Counted from the stretch's first letter, positions 25,657 through 36,052 are shown. The stretch is DNA of 64,000 nucleotides from Nioella ostreopsis (GCF_004000255.1 NZ_RCIQ01000005.1:186001-250000); one strand, 5' to 3'. The notes: generated by a model not told the origin, from the sequence alone. A program made the numbers and translations.

Positions 25657-25684
25657 TGCGCCGCCCCCCATTGAAAGGCCCGCC

Positions 25685-26548
25685 ATGCCCGAACTGCCCG
25701 AAGTCGAGACAGTCCGTCGCGGGCTGGCCCCCGTGATGGAGGGCCAACGCATTGTCAAAGCGGATGTGCGCCGCCCGGACCTGCGCTGGCCCTTCCCGCC
25801 CGACATGGGCGCGCGGCTGACCGGGGCAACAGTGCTGCGCCTGCGGCGACGGTCGAAATACATCCTCGCCGATCTGTCCACGGGCGAAACGCTGCTAATT
25901 CACCTGGGCATGTCGGGCCGGATGCTGGTCTCCGGCGCGCAAGGCCGCGACATGCCCGGCCAGTTCCACCATGACCACCCCGCGCCCGAGAAACACGATC
26001 ACGTCGTGCTCGACATGGAAGGCGGCGCGCGGATCACCTTCAACGACCCCCGCCGCTTCGGCGCGATGGACCTGATGGCGACCGCCACGCAGGACGCCCA
26101 CCCGCTGCTGTCCGCGATTGGCCCCGAACCCTTCGGCAACGCCTTCGACGGCCCCTATCTCGCGGGCCGCCTCAAAGACCGCAAGATGCCGATCAAATCC
26201 GCCCTGCTGGATCAGCGAATCGTGGCCGGTCTGGGCAATATCTACGTCTGCGAAGTGCTGTTTCGGGCGCGCATTTCCCCCAAACGACCCGCAGGCGGCA
26301 TCGCGACGCAACGTTGCGAGGCCCTGGTGCCGATCATCCGCGACGTGCTGTCCGAGGCGATCGAGGCGGGCGGCTCCTCCTTGCGCGATCATCGGCAGAC
26401 CGACGGCGAACTGGGCTATTTTCAACACAATTTTCAGGTCTATGGCCGCGAAGGCGCCCCCTGTGCCAGCCCCGGCTGCTCGGCAACCATCCGCCGGATC
26501 GTGCAGTCGGGGCGGTCCAGCTTCTATTGCCCCACCTGTCAAAGATAG
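25685..26548 (+). CDS. mutM: Formamidopyrimidine-DNA glycosylase MutM (Fpg)
   Basis: Bifunctional DNA glycosylase/AP lyase that removes 8-oxoguanine and formamidopyrimidines. The start at 25685 gives the required N-terminus [14 protein letters not shown], with Pro2 as the nucleophile and Glu3 catalytic; upstream frame extension is spurious. GAAAGG lies 6 nt before. Other family features are [39 protein letters not shown] and a C-terminal zinc finger with four cysteines (CASPGC and CPTC). The 287-residue length is normal. The gene is divergent from ubiE. Confidence 0.97.
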   Translation: MPELPEVETVRRGLAPVMEGQRIVKADVRRPDLRWPFPPDMGARLTGATVLRLRRRSKYILADLSTGETLLIHLGMSGRMLVSGAQGRDMPGQFHHDHPAPEKHDHVVLDMEGGARITFNDPRRFGAMDLMATATQDAHPLLSAIGPEPFGNAFDGPYLAGRLKDRKMPIKSALLDQRIVAGLGNIYVCEVLFRARISPKRPAGGIATQRCEALVPIIRDVLSEAIEAGGSSLRDHRQTDGELGYFQHNFQVYGREGAPCASPGCSATIRRIVQSGRSSFYCPTCQR

Positions 26549-26614
26549 CTTGAACCGCGCGACGGGGCTGATAACCCTGCGCATCCGAGGGACAACAATA
26601 CCGGGACGCACCGA

Positions 26615-27391
26615 ATGGCCTACGAGACCCTGATCGTCGAGATCGAAGAGCATATCTGCCTTATCAAGCTGAACCGGCCGGATGCGCTGAATGCGCTGAA
26701 CACCAAGCTTCTGGCCGAACTCTGCGATGCGCTCGAAAGCGCCGATGGAAACGACAAGGTCCGCTGCGTGGTCATCACCGGGTCGGAAAAGGCCTTCGCC
26801 GCCGGGGCCGACATCAAGGAGATGTCGGACAAGAGCTTTACCGAGGTCTTCTCCGAAGATCTCTTCGCCAGCGCCTCCGACCGGATGACCCGCATCCGCA
26901 AGCCGATCATCGCCGCCGTCTCGGGCTACGCGCTTGGCGGCGGTTGCGAACTGGCCATGGCCTGCGATTTCATCATCGCGTCCGACACCGCCAAGTTCGG
27001 CCAGCCGGAAATCAACCTGGGCGTCATCGCCGGGATGGGCGGCAGCCAGCGCCTGACCCGCTTCGTGGGTAAATCCAAGGCCATGGACATGAACCTGACC
27101 GGCCGTTTCATGGATGCCGAGGAAGCCGAACGCTCGGGCCTCGTCAGCCGCGTGGTGCCCGCCAAGAAGTTGATGGACGAAGCCATGGGCGCGGCAGCCA
27201 AGATCGCGGAAAAATCGCTGATCTCTGCCATGGCCGCGAAAGAGGCGGTGAACCGCAGCTACGAAACCACGCTGGCCGAAGGGCTGAAATTCGAACGCCG
27301 CCTGTTCCATTCCATGTTCGCCAGCGAAGACCAGAAAGAAGGCATGGCCGCCTTCCTCGAAAAGCGCGAAGCCCAGTTCCGCGACCGCTGA
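26615..27391 (+). CDS. Enoyl-CoA hydratase (crotonase family)
   Basis: Hydrates trans-2-enoyl-CoA in fatty-acid or short-chain acyl-CoA degradation. The 258-residue protein has the oxyanion-hole elements ([10 protein letters not shown] and SGYALGGG) and both catalytic glutamates: Glu112 in [11 protein letters not shown] and Glu132 in [15 protein letters not shown]. The ATG at 26615 follows GGGACGCACCGA without a strong ribosome-binding site. It stands alone, with mutM 66 bp upstream and a GNRA-loop hairpin downstream. Another crotonase in this window (43950) lacks these glutamates. Confidence 0.94.
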   Translation: MAYETLIVEIEEHICLIKLNRPDALNALNTKLLAELCDALESADGNDKVRCVVITGSEKAFAAGADIKEMSDKSFTEVFSEDLFASASDRMTRIRKPIIAAVSGYALGGGCELAMACDFIIASDTAKFGQPEINLGVIAGMGGSQRLTRFVGKSKAMDMNLTGRFMDAEEAERSGLVSRVVPAKKLMDEAMGAAAKIAEKSLISAMAAKEAVNRSYETTLAEGLKFERRLFHSMFASEDQKEGMAAFLEKREAQFRDR

Positions 27392-27400
27392 TCCCTGTTC

Positions 27401-27418
27401 TCCCCGCGAAAGCGGGGA
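27401..27418. terminator. Hairpin with GAAA tetraloop after enoyl-CoA hydratase
   Basis: A perfect 7-bp stem (TCCCCGC with GCGGGGA) closes a GAAA tetraloop 10 bp after the stop. No T-run follows, so termination may be Rho-dependent or the hairpin may stabilise the 3' end. Confidence 0.55.
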
Positions 27419-27515
27419 CCTGGACGTGTTTTCGCGCCAGTGTCGTAATGTGTCATAGGCGAACCCCTATTCCTGGTGTATGGGGTCATCAGACACAGAA
27501 AAAATATGCAGGCTC

Positions 27516-28544
27516 ATGTCCGATCACACTGAACTTACCGGGCATCAGCCTGAACTGCGCGCGGCGCGCGACTGGATCAAGGTTCTGGCGAAATACCGGG
27601 AACCGAACACATCACGCAGCACCTATGAACTTGCCATCACAATCGGCCCGTTCCTGGCGCTCTGGGTTCTGGCCTGGTGGTCGCTGTCCGTCAGCTACTG
27701 GCTGACCCTGGCCATATCTTCGGTCAACGCCGCCTTCCTGTTGCGTTTGTTCTGCATCCAGCACGATTGCGGCCATGGCGCGTTCTTCAACAACCGCACG
27801 GTCAGCGACTGGCTGGGGCGGGTTCTGGGGGTTCTGACGCTGACGCCCTATGACGTCTGGCGGCGCACCCATTCGATCCACCACAGCAATTCCGGCAACC
27901 TCACGCGCCGTGGCATCGGCGATGTGCACACGCTGACCGTTGCCGAATACAAGGCGCTATCGCCGTTTCACCGCGCGATGTACCGGCTCTACCGCAACCC
28001 GGTTGTGCTGTTCGGCCTAGGGCCGGGATACCTGTTCTTCGTGCAGAACCGGCTGCCGCTTGGCCTGATGGCCAGTGCGAAATACTGGATCAGCGCCATG
28101 GGCACCAATGCAGCGATCCTGATCGGCCTCTGCCTGATGCTGTATTTCGGGGGCGTGATGCCCATCCTGCTGATCTTCCTGCCCTCGACCCTGCTGGCCG
28201 CTACCGCCGGGGTCTGGCTGTTCTATGTCCAGCACCAGTTCGAAACCACCCAGTGGGACGCCGAGGAAAACTGGCAGGTCCATGACGCCGCCCTGAACGG
28301 CAGTTCCCACTACGTGCTGCCTGCGGTTCTGCAATGGCTCAGCGCCAATATCGGCATTCACCACGTCCATCACCTCTATAGCCGCATCCCGTTCTATCGG
28401 CTGCCAGAGGTGCTGCGCGATCATGCCGAACTGGCAGGCCGCAACCGGATGACGGTCCGAGAAAGCCTGGCCAATGCGCGGCTGCATCTGTGGGATGAAC
28501 AAAGCCGCCGGCTGCTGTCCTTCGCGCAGGCCCGCGCCCGCTGA
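27516..28544 (+). CDS. Membrane fatty-acid desaturase
   Basis: Integral-membrane di-iron desaturase introducing a double bond into acyl chains of lipids or acyl-CoA. All three histidine boxes are present: HDCGH (residues 83-87), HSIHH (119-123) and HHVHH near the C-terminus. Hydrophobic membrane segments lie at about 41-75 and 180-225. The start at 27516 (MSDHTELTG) is chosen because the ATG at 27480 has no ribosome-binding site; both are possible. The type is the omega/delta-12-like FA_desaturase family; substrate and regiospecificity cannot be read from sequence. Confidence 0.9.
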   Translation: MSDHTELTGHQPELRAARDWIKVLAKYREPNTSRSTYELAITIGPFLALWVLAWWSLSVSYWLTLAISSVNAAFLLRLFCIQHDCGHGAFFNNRTVSDWLGRVLGVLTLTPYDVWRRTHSIHHSNSGNLTRRGIGDVHTLTVAEYKALSPFHRAMYRLYRNPVVLFGLGPGYLFFVQNRLPLGLMASAKYWISAMGTNAAILIGLCLMLYFGGVMPILLIFLPSTLLAATAGVWLFYVQHQFETTQWDAEENWQVHDAALNGSSHYVLPAVLQWLSANIGIHHVHHLYSRIPFYRLPEVLRDHAELAGRNRMTVRESLANARLHLWDEQSRRLLSFAQARAR

Positions 28545-28632
28545 TCTGACGCGAAACCGGCCGTCCCTATGCACGGAAGCTGTGCCCCCGGCGCAGGTGC
28601 GGCGCGCCTCGCCTCACCAATGCGCCGGGTTT

Positions 28633-28661
28633 TTGGGATTTTCCGTTGGTCGTGCTAGGAT
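28633..28661 (+). promoter_or_regulatory. Predicted sigma-70-like promoter for the 28695 gene
   Basis: TTGGGA (28633-28638), a 17-nt spacer and TAGGAT (28656-28661) lie 33 bp before the ATG at 28695. GGAG at 28683-28686 is the ribosome-binding site. Confidence 0.5.
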
Positions 28662-28694
28662 TTCCCCGATGCTTGTGATCGGCGGAGACAGCTC

Positions 28695-30554
28695 ATGCTG
28701 TGGCGCGCGCTTTTTCTGATCCTCTGGCTTGCAGCCCCTATCGCCGCAGATGAAATCCCATCGAGCGGCGCCCAGACCGACAGGCTGCTCTACCAGCTCG
28801 ACGGGCTCTCGCAGGCGCTCGACCACCTGGAAAGCTTCCGCTCCGCCTTCCCCGATCCGGCCGTCGCCGACGCCTATCTTGCCGCCTGGCGCGACATGAT
28901 CGAAGCGAATGCCTTGCTCTACGCCTCCCGCGACAGCCTTCCCGGTCCGGCCTACGCAGATTACGATCAGATCCAACGACCGATGGTCGCACGCATCCGC
29001 GAAGCGACCGAGATCCTTGCCCATCTGCAAGCCGAAGCGAACTGGCAGGGGTCGCCACTTTTCCCGTTCTCGTTCGAGCTTCACCAACCGACACAGCAGG
29101 CGGTGGATGCCTCCGGGCTCGATCCCGCCGGATACCTTGTGCAGATCATGGTCGAAGACAGGCCAGAGCCCTTCCGCCTCCCCGGATTGCAGGCCACCGT
29201 CGCATTGACCCTGCACAACCCGCCGGACCTGACCCCGCCGCTGGCCTGGTCCTGGCCCGAGTCTGCCGCCGCGCCGTCGGTGCTGCTCGAAGTCGGCAAT
29301 CCCACGGGCGCCGAAGGGATGACGGTCATGCTGCAGCTATCCGCCCCCGGCGCGATGTTTCAGCCGGTCGAGGGTGCCGCCACAACCCGCTGCGTCCCAA
29401 ACGCAGACCGCATGGAGTGCGACGCAGAGCTTCCTGCCGGGGCGCCGCTCCGCCTGATCATCCCGCTGCGTCCCGCCACCGCGCCCGAAACCCTGCCCGC
29501 GCCTTATGACCGGGACGTCACAATCTCCGTCACTGGCACCGCCATCGCCCTCGGTGAAACCCAGATCGACCTACCGCCCGCCTCAATCGCGCTGCCCTTC
29601 CGGTCCTGCAACGCGGCGCTGGCCGAGGGGCTGGCCGCTTTCTTCGAAGATCCGGCACCGCCTGCCAACTGGTCCCACCGGCTGGCGGTGCTGGCCCACG
29701 TCGCGCCGCGCCCCGACCTTCCGGGGCGGCTGACCTATCGCGCGCCGGTGCCGCAGAGAGCCGGGCCATCTCTGGCCGAAATCCTGCAAAACGGCTGGCC
29801 CGCCCCCACGCCGCCGCCCGAATTCGAAGACCTGAGCCCCAGAGAACAGGCCGCGTTGATCGCCCGGCAGGCCGCCACCAACCGGGGCCCCGACAACCGC
29901 CTGCTGGAGATCGGGCGGATGATCGCCGCCAACAGCCCAGCGCTGGAGGGACTGCGCAGCTTTGACCGCGCCTGCCCCGCGTCCTCCGAGGATATCCCCG
30001 TCGTCACCGTGCAATTGTCAGAGCTGGAGCAGCTGTTCCGTACCGTGTCCGAAGCCCGCGCCGAGATCGAGGCGCTTTACGACGCCGCCGCGCGGGAGCG
30101 TGACCAGCAATCGCGCGCCTTCTACGAGGCGCTTGCGCAATCCGAGGCGGAATCCAGTGGCCTGCTTCGGCATATCGACATGCCCGAAGACCCGAACCGC
30201 TTCGGCGAAGAGCTCTATCCCGGCGAACGGCTCTTCGTTCCGATCTACCGCGCGCTTTACAACGCGGGGTTCTACGGTCTGCTGTCGATCACCAGCCACG
30301 CCGCACGGGCGCAGGCCACGCGGTCGCTTCTCGGCCCTGTCAGCATCGCCACATCGATCTGGAACACGGGCAGCGAAATCCAAAGCTATCAGACCGTCCG
30401 CATCCAGATGGGCGCGGCCCTTGGGTGGGTCGAGCTCGCGGCCTACCTGCGACAGCTGCGCGACCGCTATGAGGGGCTGGAGGCCGAGCTTTATCGCATC
30501 CGCACCGACTTCCGCACTCTGCACCAGACGGCCTGCGCCTGCCGCTTCGAATAG
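28695..30554 (+). CDS. Secreted hypothetical protein, 619 residues
   Basis: I do not recognise this protein. It has a clear signal peptide (MLWRALFLILWLAAPIAA, cleavage near residue 18), a helical N-terminal part (~25-125), a beta-rich middle (~140-310) with two cysteines in TTRCVPNADRMECDAE, and a helical C-terminal half (~440-615) rich in Glu/Arg. A mildly hydrophobic stretch (about 515-560) may associate with a membrane. It ends in CACRFE. It has its own predicted promoter and no operon partner. A periplasmic or cell-envelope scaffold is possible, but no function is supported. Confidence 0.8.
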   Translation: MLWRALFLILWLAAPIAADEIPSSGAQTDRLLYQLDGLSQALDHLESFRSAFPDPAVADAYLAAWRDMIEANALLYASRDSLPGPAYADYDQIQRPMVARIREATEILAHLQAEANWQGSPLFPFSFELHQPTQQAVDASGLDPAGYLVQIMVEDRPEPFRLPGLQATVALTLHNPPDLTPPLAWSWPESAAAPSVLLEVGNPTGAEGMTVMLQLSAPGAMFQPVEGAATTRCVPNADRMECDAELPAGAPLRLIIPLRPATAPETLPAPYDRDVTISVTGTAIALGETQIDLPPASIALPFRSCNAALAEGLAAFFEDPAPPANWSHRLAVLAHVAPRPDLPGRLTYRAPVPQRAGPSLAEILQNGWPAPTPPPEFEDLSPREQAALIARQAATNRGPDNRLLEIGRMIAANSPALEGLRSFDRACPASSEDIPVVTVQLSELEQLFRTVSEARAEIEALYDAAARERDQQSRAFYEALAQSEAESSGLLRHIDMPEDPNRFGEELYPGERLFVPIYRALYNAGFYGLLSITSHAARAQATRSLLGPVSIATSIWNTGSEIQSYQTVRIQMGAALGWVELAAYLRQLRDRYEGLEAELYRIRTDFRTLHQTACACRFE

Positions 30555-30564
30555 CGGTTTCGTA

Positions 30565-30616
30565 TGTACGGGGGGTGTACAGGGGGTGTACGCCCGGTGT
30601 ACGGGGGGCGCCCCCC
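30565..30616. repeat. Four 11-bp tandem repeats ending in a G6-CG-C6 palindrome
   Basis: Four contiguous 11-bp units lie at 30565-30575, 30576-30586, 30587-30597 and 30598-30608: TGTACGGGGGG, TGTACAGGGGG, TGTACGCCCGG, TGTACGGGGGG. The last unit merges into a perfect palindrome GGGGGGCGCCCCCC (30603-30616). The array lies between two convergent genes, 10 bp after the stop of the 28695 gene. It may act as a terminator or a protein-binding array; function unknown. Confidence 0.9.
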
Positions 30617-30631
30617 TGTTTTCGCCGGTTC

Positions 30632-31369
30632 TCAGCGCATCAGACGTCCGAACCGCGCCAGCGGCTCCACCCCCGCCAGCTGCGTCATGTGCCAGCCCAT
30701 GACCTGATTGGACGACAGCACCGGCAGGCCCGTCGTGGCCTCGATCCGGTCGATCACATCAAGCGTGCGCAGATTGGTGCAGGACAGGAAGAGCGCATCG
30801 AATTCCCCTTGTTTTGCAAGCTCTTCCGCCGCATCTGCGATCGAATTCGGCGCGATCCGGGCGGCGAACTCCTCGCGTTCCTCGTTGAACGTGCCCAACA
30901 AAGCCACCTCGATTCCGGCGCGCCCAAGTGCTGTGATCAGCGAAGAATTCACCGCTGCCACATAGGGCGACAGGACCACCAGACGCTTGACATCAAGGTG
31001 CCGGCACGCCGCGATCAGCCCTGTTAGCGGGTCCGTTACAGCGTTGGTTTTGCAGCCCTTTTTCACCATTCCAGCGACCACATCGGCACCGATGACAGAG
31101 GTGCCGGAAGTGCAGCCATAGCCCACGACATCGAATTGCGCAGGCACCGGAAACAGCCCCGCCGCGCCGGTCAGCTTTCCCTCCATCTCGGCCAATGTGT
31201 CATTGGTCACTTCCTGCCCGCTCGGCACCCGAGTGACATAGCAAGCCACTCCATCCAAAGGAAGAATCCGGCGCATGTCATGTTCCACCGTTTCGTCCGA
31301 TTGCAGGCTGATCAGCCCGATCGTCGCACGGGTGCCCAGTTGCGGGGCGAGGTCGTAGGTGAACTGCAT
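30632..31369 (-). CDS. Asp/Glu racemase superfamily enzyme, maleate isomerase/EutA-like
   Basis: A 245-residue enzyme of the Asp/Glu racemase/maleate isomerase/arylmalonate decarboxylase superfamily. Both catalytic cysteines are present: Cys86 in GYGCTSGTSVIG and Cys197 in LFLSCTNLRT. The ATG at 31369 overlaps the stop of the upstream M24 gene (TGATG); a GTG one codon earlier is the alternative. It is the last of three genes whose enzyme classes match the EutA, EutB and EutD (DoeA) set of ectoine degradation in roseobacters, but EutC, DoeB and a transporter are absent, so the substrate is uncertain. Confidence 0.88.
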   Translation of the reverse strand: MQFTYDLAPQLGTRATIGLISLQSDETVEHDMRRILPLDGVACYVTRVPSGQEVTNDTLAEMEGKLTGAAGLFPVPAQFDVVGYGCTSGTSVIGADVVAGMVKKGCKTNAVTDPLTGLIAACRHLDVKRLVVLSPYVAAVNSSLITALGRAGIEVALLGTFNEEREEFAARIAPNSIADAAEELAKQGEFDALFLSCTNLRTLDVIDRIEATTGLPVLSSNQVMGWHMTQLAGVEPLARFGRLMR

Positions 31370-32508
31370 CACAGGATCCTCAAGTCTGGGGCCGAAAAGG
31401 GGGAAAGCCGCTCCGGCCCGGTCTCTCGAATGACAATATTCTCTTCGTGAACAAGGACTTGACCATCCGCGATCTCCACCCCCGGCTCCAACGTCAGCAC
31501 CATTCCGGGCTGCAAAACCGTGTGGTCATCGGGAATGAGAGAGGGCCATTCCGTCAGTTGCATCCCCAACCCATGGCCATAGCGCCCGGCCTCTGACCCG
31601 CCCGCGCCGCCGGTCAGAACCTTGTCCATCGCATGAAACAGATCCGCCGCCGTCGCACCGGGACGCGCGATGTCCATTGCGCGATCAACAGCTTCGATCA
31701 GCGTCCGGTGCCCGTCAAGGCAACGCGGATCGACCTCCCCGATCCCGAAATTCCGGTCGTAGTCACAGAAATACCCGTCCACGACGAGCCCGGTATCCAG
31801 CATCAGCACATCCCCCACAGCCAAGGGCGTATCGGAGGCAGGTGAGATCACGTCGTCATATCCCAAAGGCCCCGCGCCGCCTGCGAGGTAAGGCACCCAA
31901 TCCGCGCCTTCCTCCAGACACAGCATCTGGAACCGGCGGAAGACCTGCGACAGCGGCACGCCCGGCGCGGCGATCTCGCCCACTCGGTCGAAGGCGCGGC
32001 CCGCCACCGCGCAGGCAGTGCGGATCTTGTCGATCTCCGCCTCGGATTTCACCAGCCGCAGGGAGCGCATAATCCCTTGATCAGAAACGAGACTCACCGA
32101 TGCCCCAAGCCGGGCATAATCCGCAAGCGGCATCCGCAAATGGGTCTCATGCCCCATGGGCAGCCCAACCGGCCCGTCGCCCGCAACTTCGCGCAGCGTC
32201 TCTGCCAGCAGGCTGACGCCATCGTCGATCAGATCGGGTGCGCGCCAGGTACGGATGTCCTCTATCCAGGTGCGGGCCATCACGGGCGCCCCGATGGCGG
32301 GGATCACTGCAATCGGCTTGCCGCTGGCGGGCAGCACCACGAACCAGGGCCGCGTCGGGCTTTCCCAGAAGCGGGTGATGTAGCCGGTGAAATAGCGCAC
32401 CTCCGGTTCCGTCGTCAGCAGCAGCGCCGCCAGGCCATGCTCGGCCATCAAAGCCTGTGCACGGGCGACGCGGGCGGCAAATTCCGCCTCGGGGAAACCG
32501 CGCGTCAT
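31369..32508 (-). CDS. M24 family metallopeptidase / Xaa-Pro dipeptidase-like hydrolase
   Basis: A pita-bread-fold (creatinase/aminopeptidase P) enzyme of 379 residues. All metal ligands are in place: Asp238 and Asp249 (LDTGLVVDGYFCDYDR), His312 (YGHGLGMQ), Glu341 (LTLEPGV) and Glu355 (VHEEN). The N-terminal creatinase domain covers ~1-150. Possible activities are proline dipeptidase, creatinase-like amidinohydrolase or ectoine hydrolase; context with a diaminopropionate ammonia-lyase-like enzyme favours a small-molecule hydrolase. The ATG overlaps the upstream stop (ATGA). Confidence 0.9.
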   Translation of the reverse strand: MTRGFPEAEFAARVARAQALMAEHGLAALLLTTEPEVRYFTGYITRFWESPTRPWFVVLPASGKPIAVIPAIGAPVMARTWIEDIRTWRAPDLIDDGVSLLAETLREVAGDGPVGLPMGHETHLRMPLADYARLGASVSLVSDQGIMRSLRLVKSEAEIDKIRTACAVAGRAFDRVGEIAAPGVPLSQVFRRFQMLCLEEGADWVPYLAGGAGPLGYDDVISPASDTPLAVGDVLMLDTGLVVDGYFCDYDRNFGIGEVDPRCLDGHRTLIEAVDRAMDIARPGATAADLFHAMDKVLTGGAGGSEAGRYGHGLGMQLTEWPSLIPDDHTVLQPGMVLTLEPGVEIADGQVLVHEENIVIRETGPERLSPFSAPDLRIL

Positions 32509-33557
32509 TCAGGCCCCTCCGACAGGAAACACAGCACGCGGGACTCCGGGCCAAGACCAAGCGAAGCCGCGTCCGCAGCCAATACCCCCGCAACGCCCGC
32601 GACCCCGGATTCGGAGCCTTCCAGCCCTTCCGCAGCCATCGGGGCCAGAGTATCAGCGGCCTCCTCTTCCGTGATCAGCAGAAAGTCATCGGCATCCCGC
32701 GACAGGCCCGTAAGAGCGATCAGCGATGCCTCCTTGCAATCGAGCCGCCCCATGGCGGACACGGGCCCGGTCGTGGTGACGAATCCCCCCGCCTTGATCG
32801 AATTGAAGATTGCAGGCGCGGCGTCCGGTTCCACAACCACGACACGCGGGCCATCCCCAAGCCGTTTGCGCACCAAAGCCGCGACCGCGCCCGCGAGCCC
32901 GCCAACACCCGCTTGAAGGAACACATGGGTGGGCGGCTCGGGGCAGTCATCCAGTGCCTCGGCAGCCATCTGCAGATAACCCTCCATCAGCCGGTGCGGG
33001 CGGTCCATGTAGCCGGGCCAGGAACTGTCGGAGAGCAGGATATGGCCGTTCGTTTCAGCCGATTCCGCCGCCAGTGCCATGGACGCCTCATAGTCCGCCC
33101 CGGCCCTCACAACCTCGGCTCCCATGGCGCGCAGCCGTTCGGCAAAGCTTTCCGGCACGGTTTCGGCGATATGGACAATGGCCCGCGCCCCGAAGATCCG
33201 CGCCCCTGCGGCCACGGACATGCCGTGATTGCCCGCACTTGCGGTAATGTAGGTGCGGCCTGCCAAAGCGGTCGACAGATCCTCTGCCCCCATGGCCACC
33301 GCATCACAGGCAATGACATAGGCCGCACCAAGCGCCTTGAAACTTCCAAGCCCCATCCGGCCCCGTTCATCCTTGACCCAAAGCGCACCGACCCCGGCCC
33401 GCGCCGCCAGATCCGGGGCAGACGTCAACGGCGTGGTTGCATGGGCCGGGCATTGGGCCAACAACTTTGCCACCGCCTCTGCATCGGTGGACGGTGCCGG
33501 GGCACCAGAGAGATTCGTCAGGCCCAGGCCACGGAACGGATTGGAAAGATGCTGCAC
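32505..33557 (-). CDS. PLP fold-type-II ammonia-lyase, diaminopropionate/threonine dehydratase-like
   Basis: A 350-residue PLP enzyme of the tryptophan-synthase-beta fold. The lysine that binds PLP is Lys74 in KDERGRMGLGSFKALGAAY, a pattern characteristic of diaminopropionate ammonia-lyase (DpaL/YgeX) relatives. Other features are ITASAGNHGMSVAAGARIFG and the phosphate-cup QAGVGGLAGAV. The start is a GTG at 33557 with AGGGG 6 nt upstream; the frame continues to 33761 but without homology. It is the first gene of the three-gene operon. Deamination of an alpha,beta-diamino or hydroxy acid is inferred. Confidence 0.9.
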   Translation of the reverse strand: MQHLSNPFRGLGLTNLSGAPAPSTDAEAVAKLLAQCPAHATTPLTSAPDLAARAGVGALWVKDERGRMGLGSFKALGAAYVIACDAVAMGAEDLSTALAGRTYITASAGNHGMSVAAGARIFGARAIVHIAETVPESFAERLRAMGAEVVRAGADYEASMALAAESAETNGHILLSDSSWPGYMDRPHRLMEGYLQMAAEALDDCPEPPTHVFLQAGVGGLAGAVAALVRKRLGDGPRVVVVEPDAAPAIFNSIKAGGFVTTTGPVSAMGRLDCKEASLIALTGLSRDADDFLLITEEEAADTLAPMAAEGLEGSESGVAGVAGVLAADAASLGLGPESRVLCFLSEGPE

Positions 33558-33759
33558 GGTATCCCCTCGGCTAATAAACTCGTGCCACCCTAACGGGCTT
33601 GACCGCTTTAGGTCTTCCCTTTCCGACAGGTTTGGCCTAATAGCGCCGCCAGACATGCGCGTGAGGCCCGCTTTGGCCGGATTCGACCGGTATCGAACCC
33701 TTGGTCGTGGGCCTTCAGCGCTAACCGTTAGACATTGAACCCACGAAGGGAACCGATAC

Positions 33760-34026
33760 ATGGCAAATTCGCCTCAGGCCAAGAAACGCGCACGCCAGAA
33801 CGAGCGTCGCTACGCCGTCAACAAAGCCCGCCGTTCGCGCATCCGCACCTATCTGCGCAAAGTGGAAGAAGCCATCGCATCCGGCGATCAGGCCGCCGCC
33901 ACCGCCGCCCTGCGTGAAACCCAGCCCGAACTGATGCGCGGCGTGACCAAGGGCGTGCTGCACAAGAATACCGTTGCTCGCAAGATGTCTCGCCTGTCGG
34001 CCCGCGTGAAAGCGCTCGGCGCCTGA
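33760..34026 (+). CDS. rpsT: 30S ribosomal protein S20
   Basis: Primary 16S-rRNA-binding protein of the 30S subunit. The 88-residue basic protein begins [20 protein letters not shown] and ends [15 protein letters not shown], typical of S20. GAAGGGAA precedes the ATG. A strong intrinsic terminator follows. rpsT next to dnaA is a common alphaproteobacterial arrangement. Confidence 0.98.
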   Translation: MANSPQAKKRARQNERRYAVNKARRSRIRTYLRKVEEAIASGDQAAATAALRETQPELMRGVTKGVLHKNTVARKMSRLSARVKALGA

Positions 34027-34051
34027 GGCAAGGCTGCAACACCTTGAAAAC

Positions 34052-34078
34052 AAGGCGTCCCATGGGGGCGCCTTTTTT
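34052..34078 (+). terminator. rpsT: Intrinsic terminator of rpsT
   Basis: A 10-bp stem (34052-34061 with 34065-34074, one G-T wobble) closes a 3-nt loop and runs into six T's (34073-34078). It isolates rpsT from dnaA. Confidence 0.9.
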
Positions 34079-34657
34079 ATTTGGCGAAATTTCCTTGTTC
34101 TCGGCACCCTTAGAATGGGCCCGCCGGATTCGTTTTCAGTAAGCTCAGAGTCAAGCGCGAAGTTTCGTTGCGAGCACCGTCAGAGTCCCGCTAGCTTGGG
34201 TCTCAGCGATTCACATAGTCTGGGGGGACATCGGGCGCGGAATGGCTGAGAGGCGACTCTCTTGAGGGGACACATATCCCTGATACCGCACCTGAGGCCT
34301 GACGATCTGACATGGTTTGGTCCGTGTCTCGATTTTCAGGGCGTGTCATCGATCTGTCGGCGCCAAGCCGGTGCCGATGACCATGTCCGGAGACCTCCAA
34401 CCTGCGAATAGTCGCACGAATCACCAATCGGCCATCAGAGCCGGGCGGTTCAGCGATGTTTTCAGGTGGGGGAACCGATCAGCCGATTAAGGCTGTCTCC
34501 CTTCCTTGCGCATGGCGGGGCAAGGTGCGGTTTCCGCATCAGTCTTGCGCAGGGCGACGCGGGCTTGTGCGGGTCGTGAAGGCAAAGGGTTAGGGCGGCA
34601 AACGGATCGCCCGCACAGGTCCGCAAAGGACCGTGTCAGAAGAATGACGGGAACAGG
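34079..34657. other. Long rpsT-dnaA intergenic region without recognised gene
   Basis: This 579-bp gap holds no convincing gene; a 74-codon minus-strand frame (34203-34427) has no homology I recognise. Visible structure: GAGAG-GCGA-CTCTC near 34250, and CGGCGCC/GGTGCCG near 34360 with one wobble pair. I found no DnaA box (TTATNCACA on either strand) and no AT-rich unwinding tract, so an origin is not supported. The dnaA promoter and a long dnaA leader probably lie in the 3' half. Confidence 0.6.
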
Positions 34658-36046
<1,389 letters not shown>

Positions 36047-36052
36047 TCGCCC

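Noticed and set aside
30565-30608. CRISPR-like array
   Set aside because: Units are 11 bp and contiguous with no spacers and no cas genes.
31369-32508. DMSP lyase DddP (also an M24-fold protein)
   Set aside because: The protein is shorter (379 residues) than DddP as I know it, keeps the full peptidase-type ligand set, and is coupled to an ammonia-lyase and racemase, not to DMSP genes.
34260-34320. TPP-riboswitch-like bases (CCTGAGGCCTGACGATCTGA)
   Set aside because: Only scattered resemblance; the order and pairing of the conserved TPP elements are absent and dnaA is not a thiamine gene.
34203-34427. Minus-strand 74-codon frame as a small gene
   Set aside because: No ribosome-binding site, no recognised homology, and residue composition typical of a chance frame in GC-rich DNA.
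34079-34657. Origin of replication between rpsT and dnaA
   Set aside because: No TTATNCACA-type DnaA box on either strand and no AT-rich tract was found; dnaA is often kilobases away from the origin in alphaproteobacteria.
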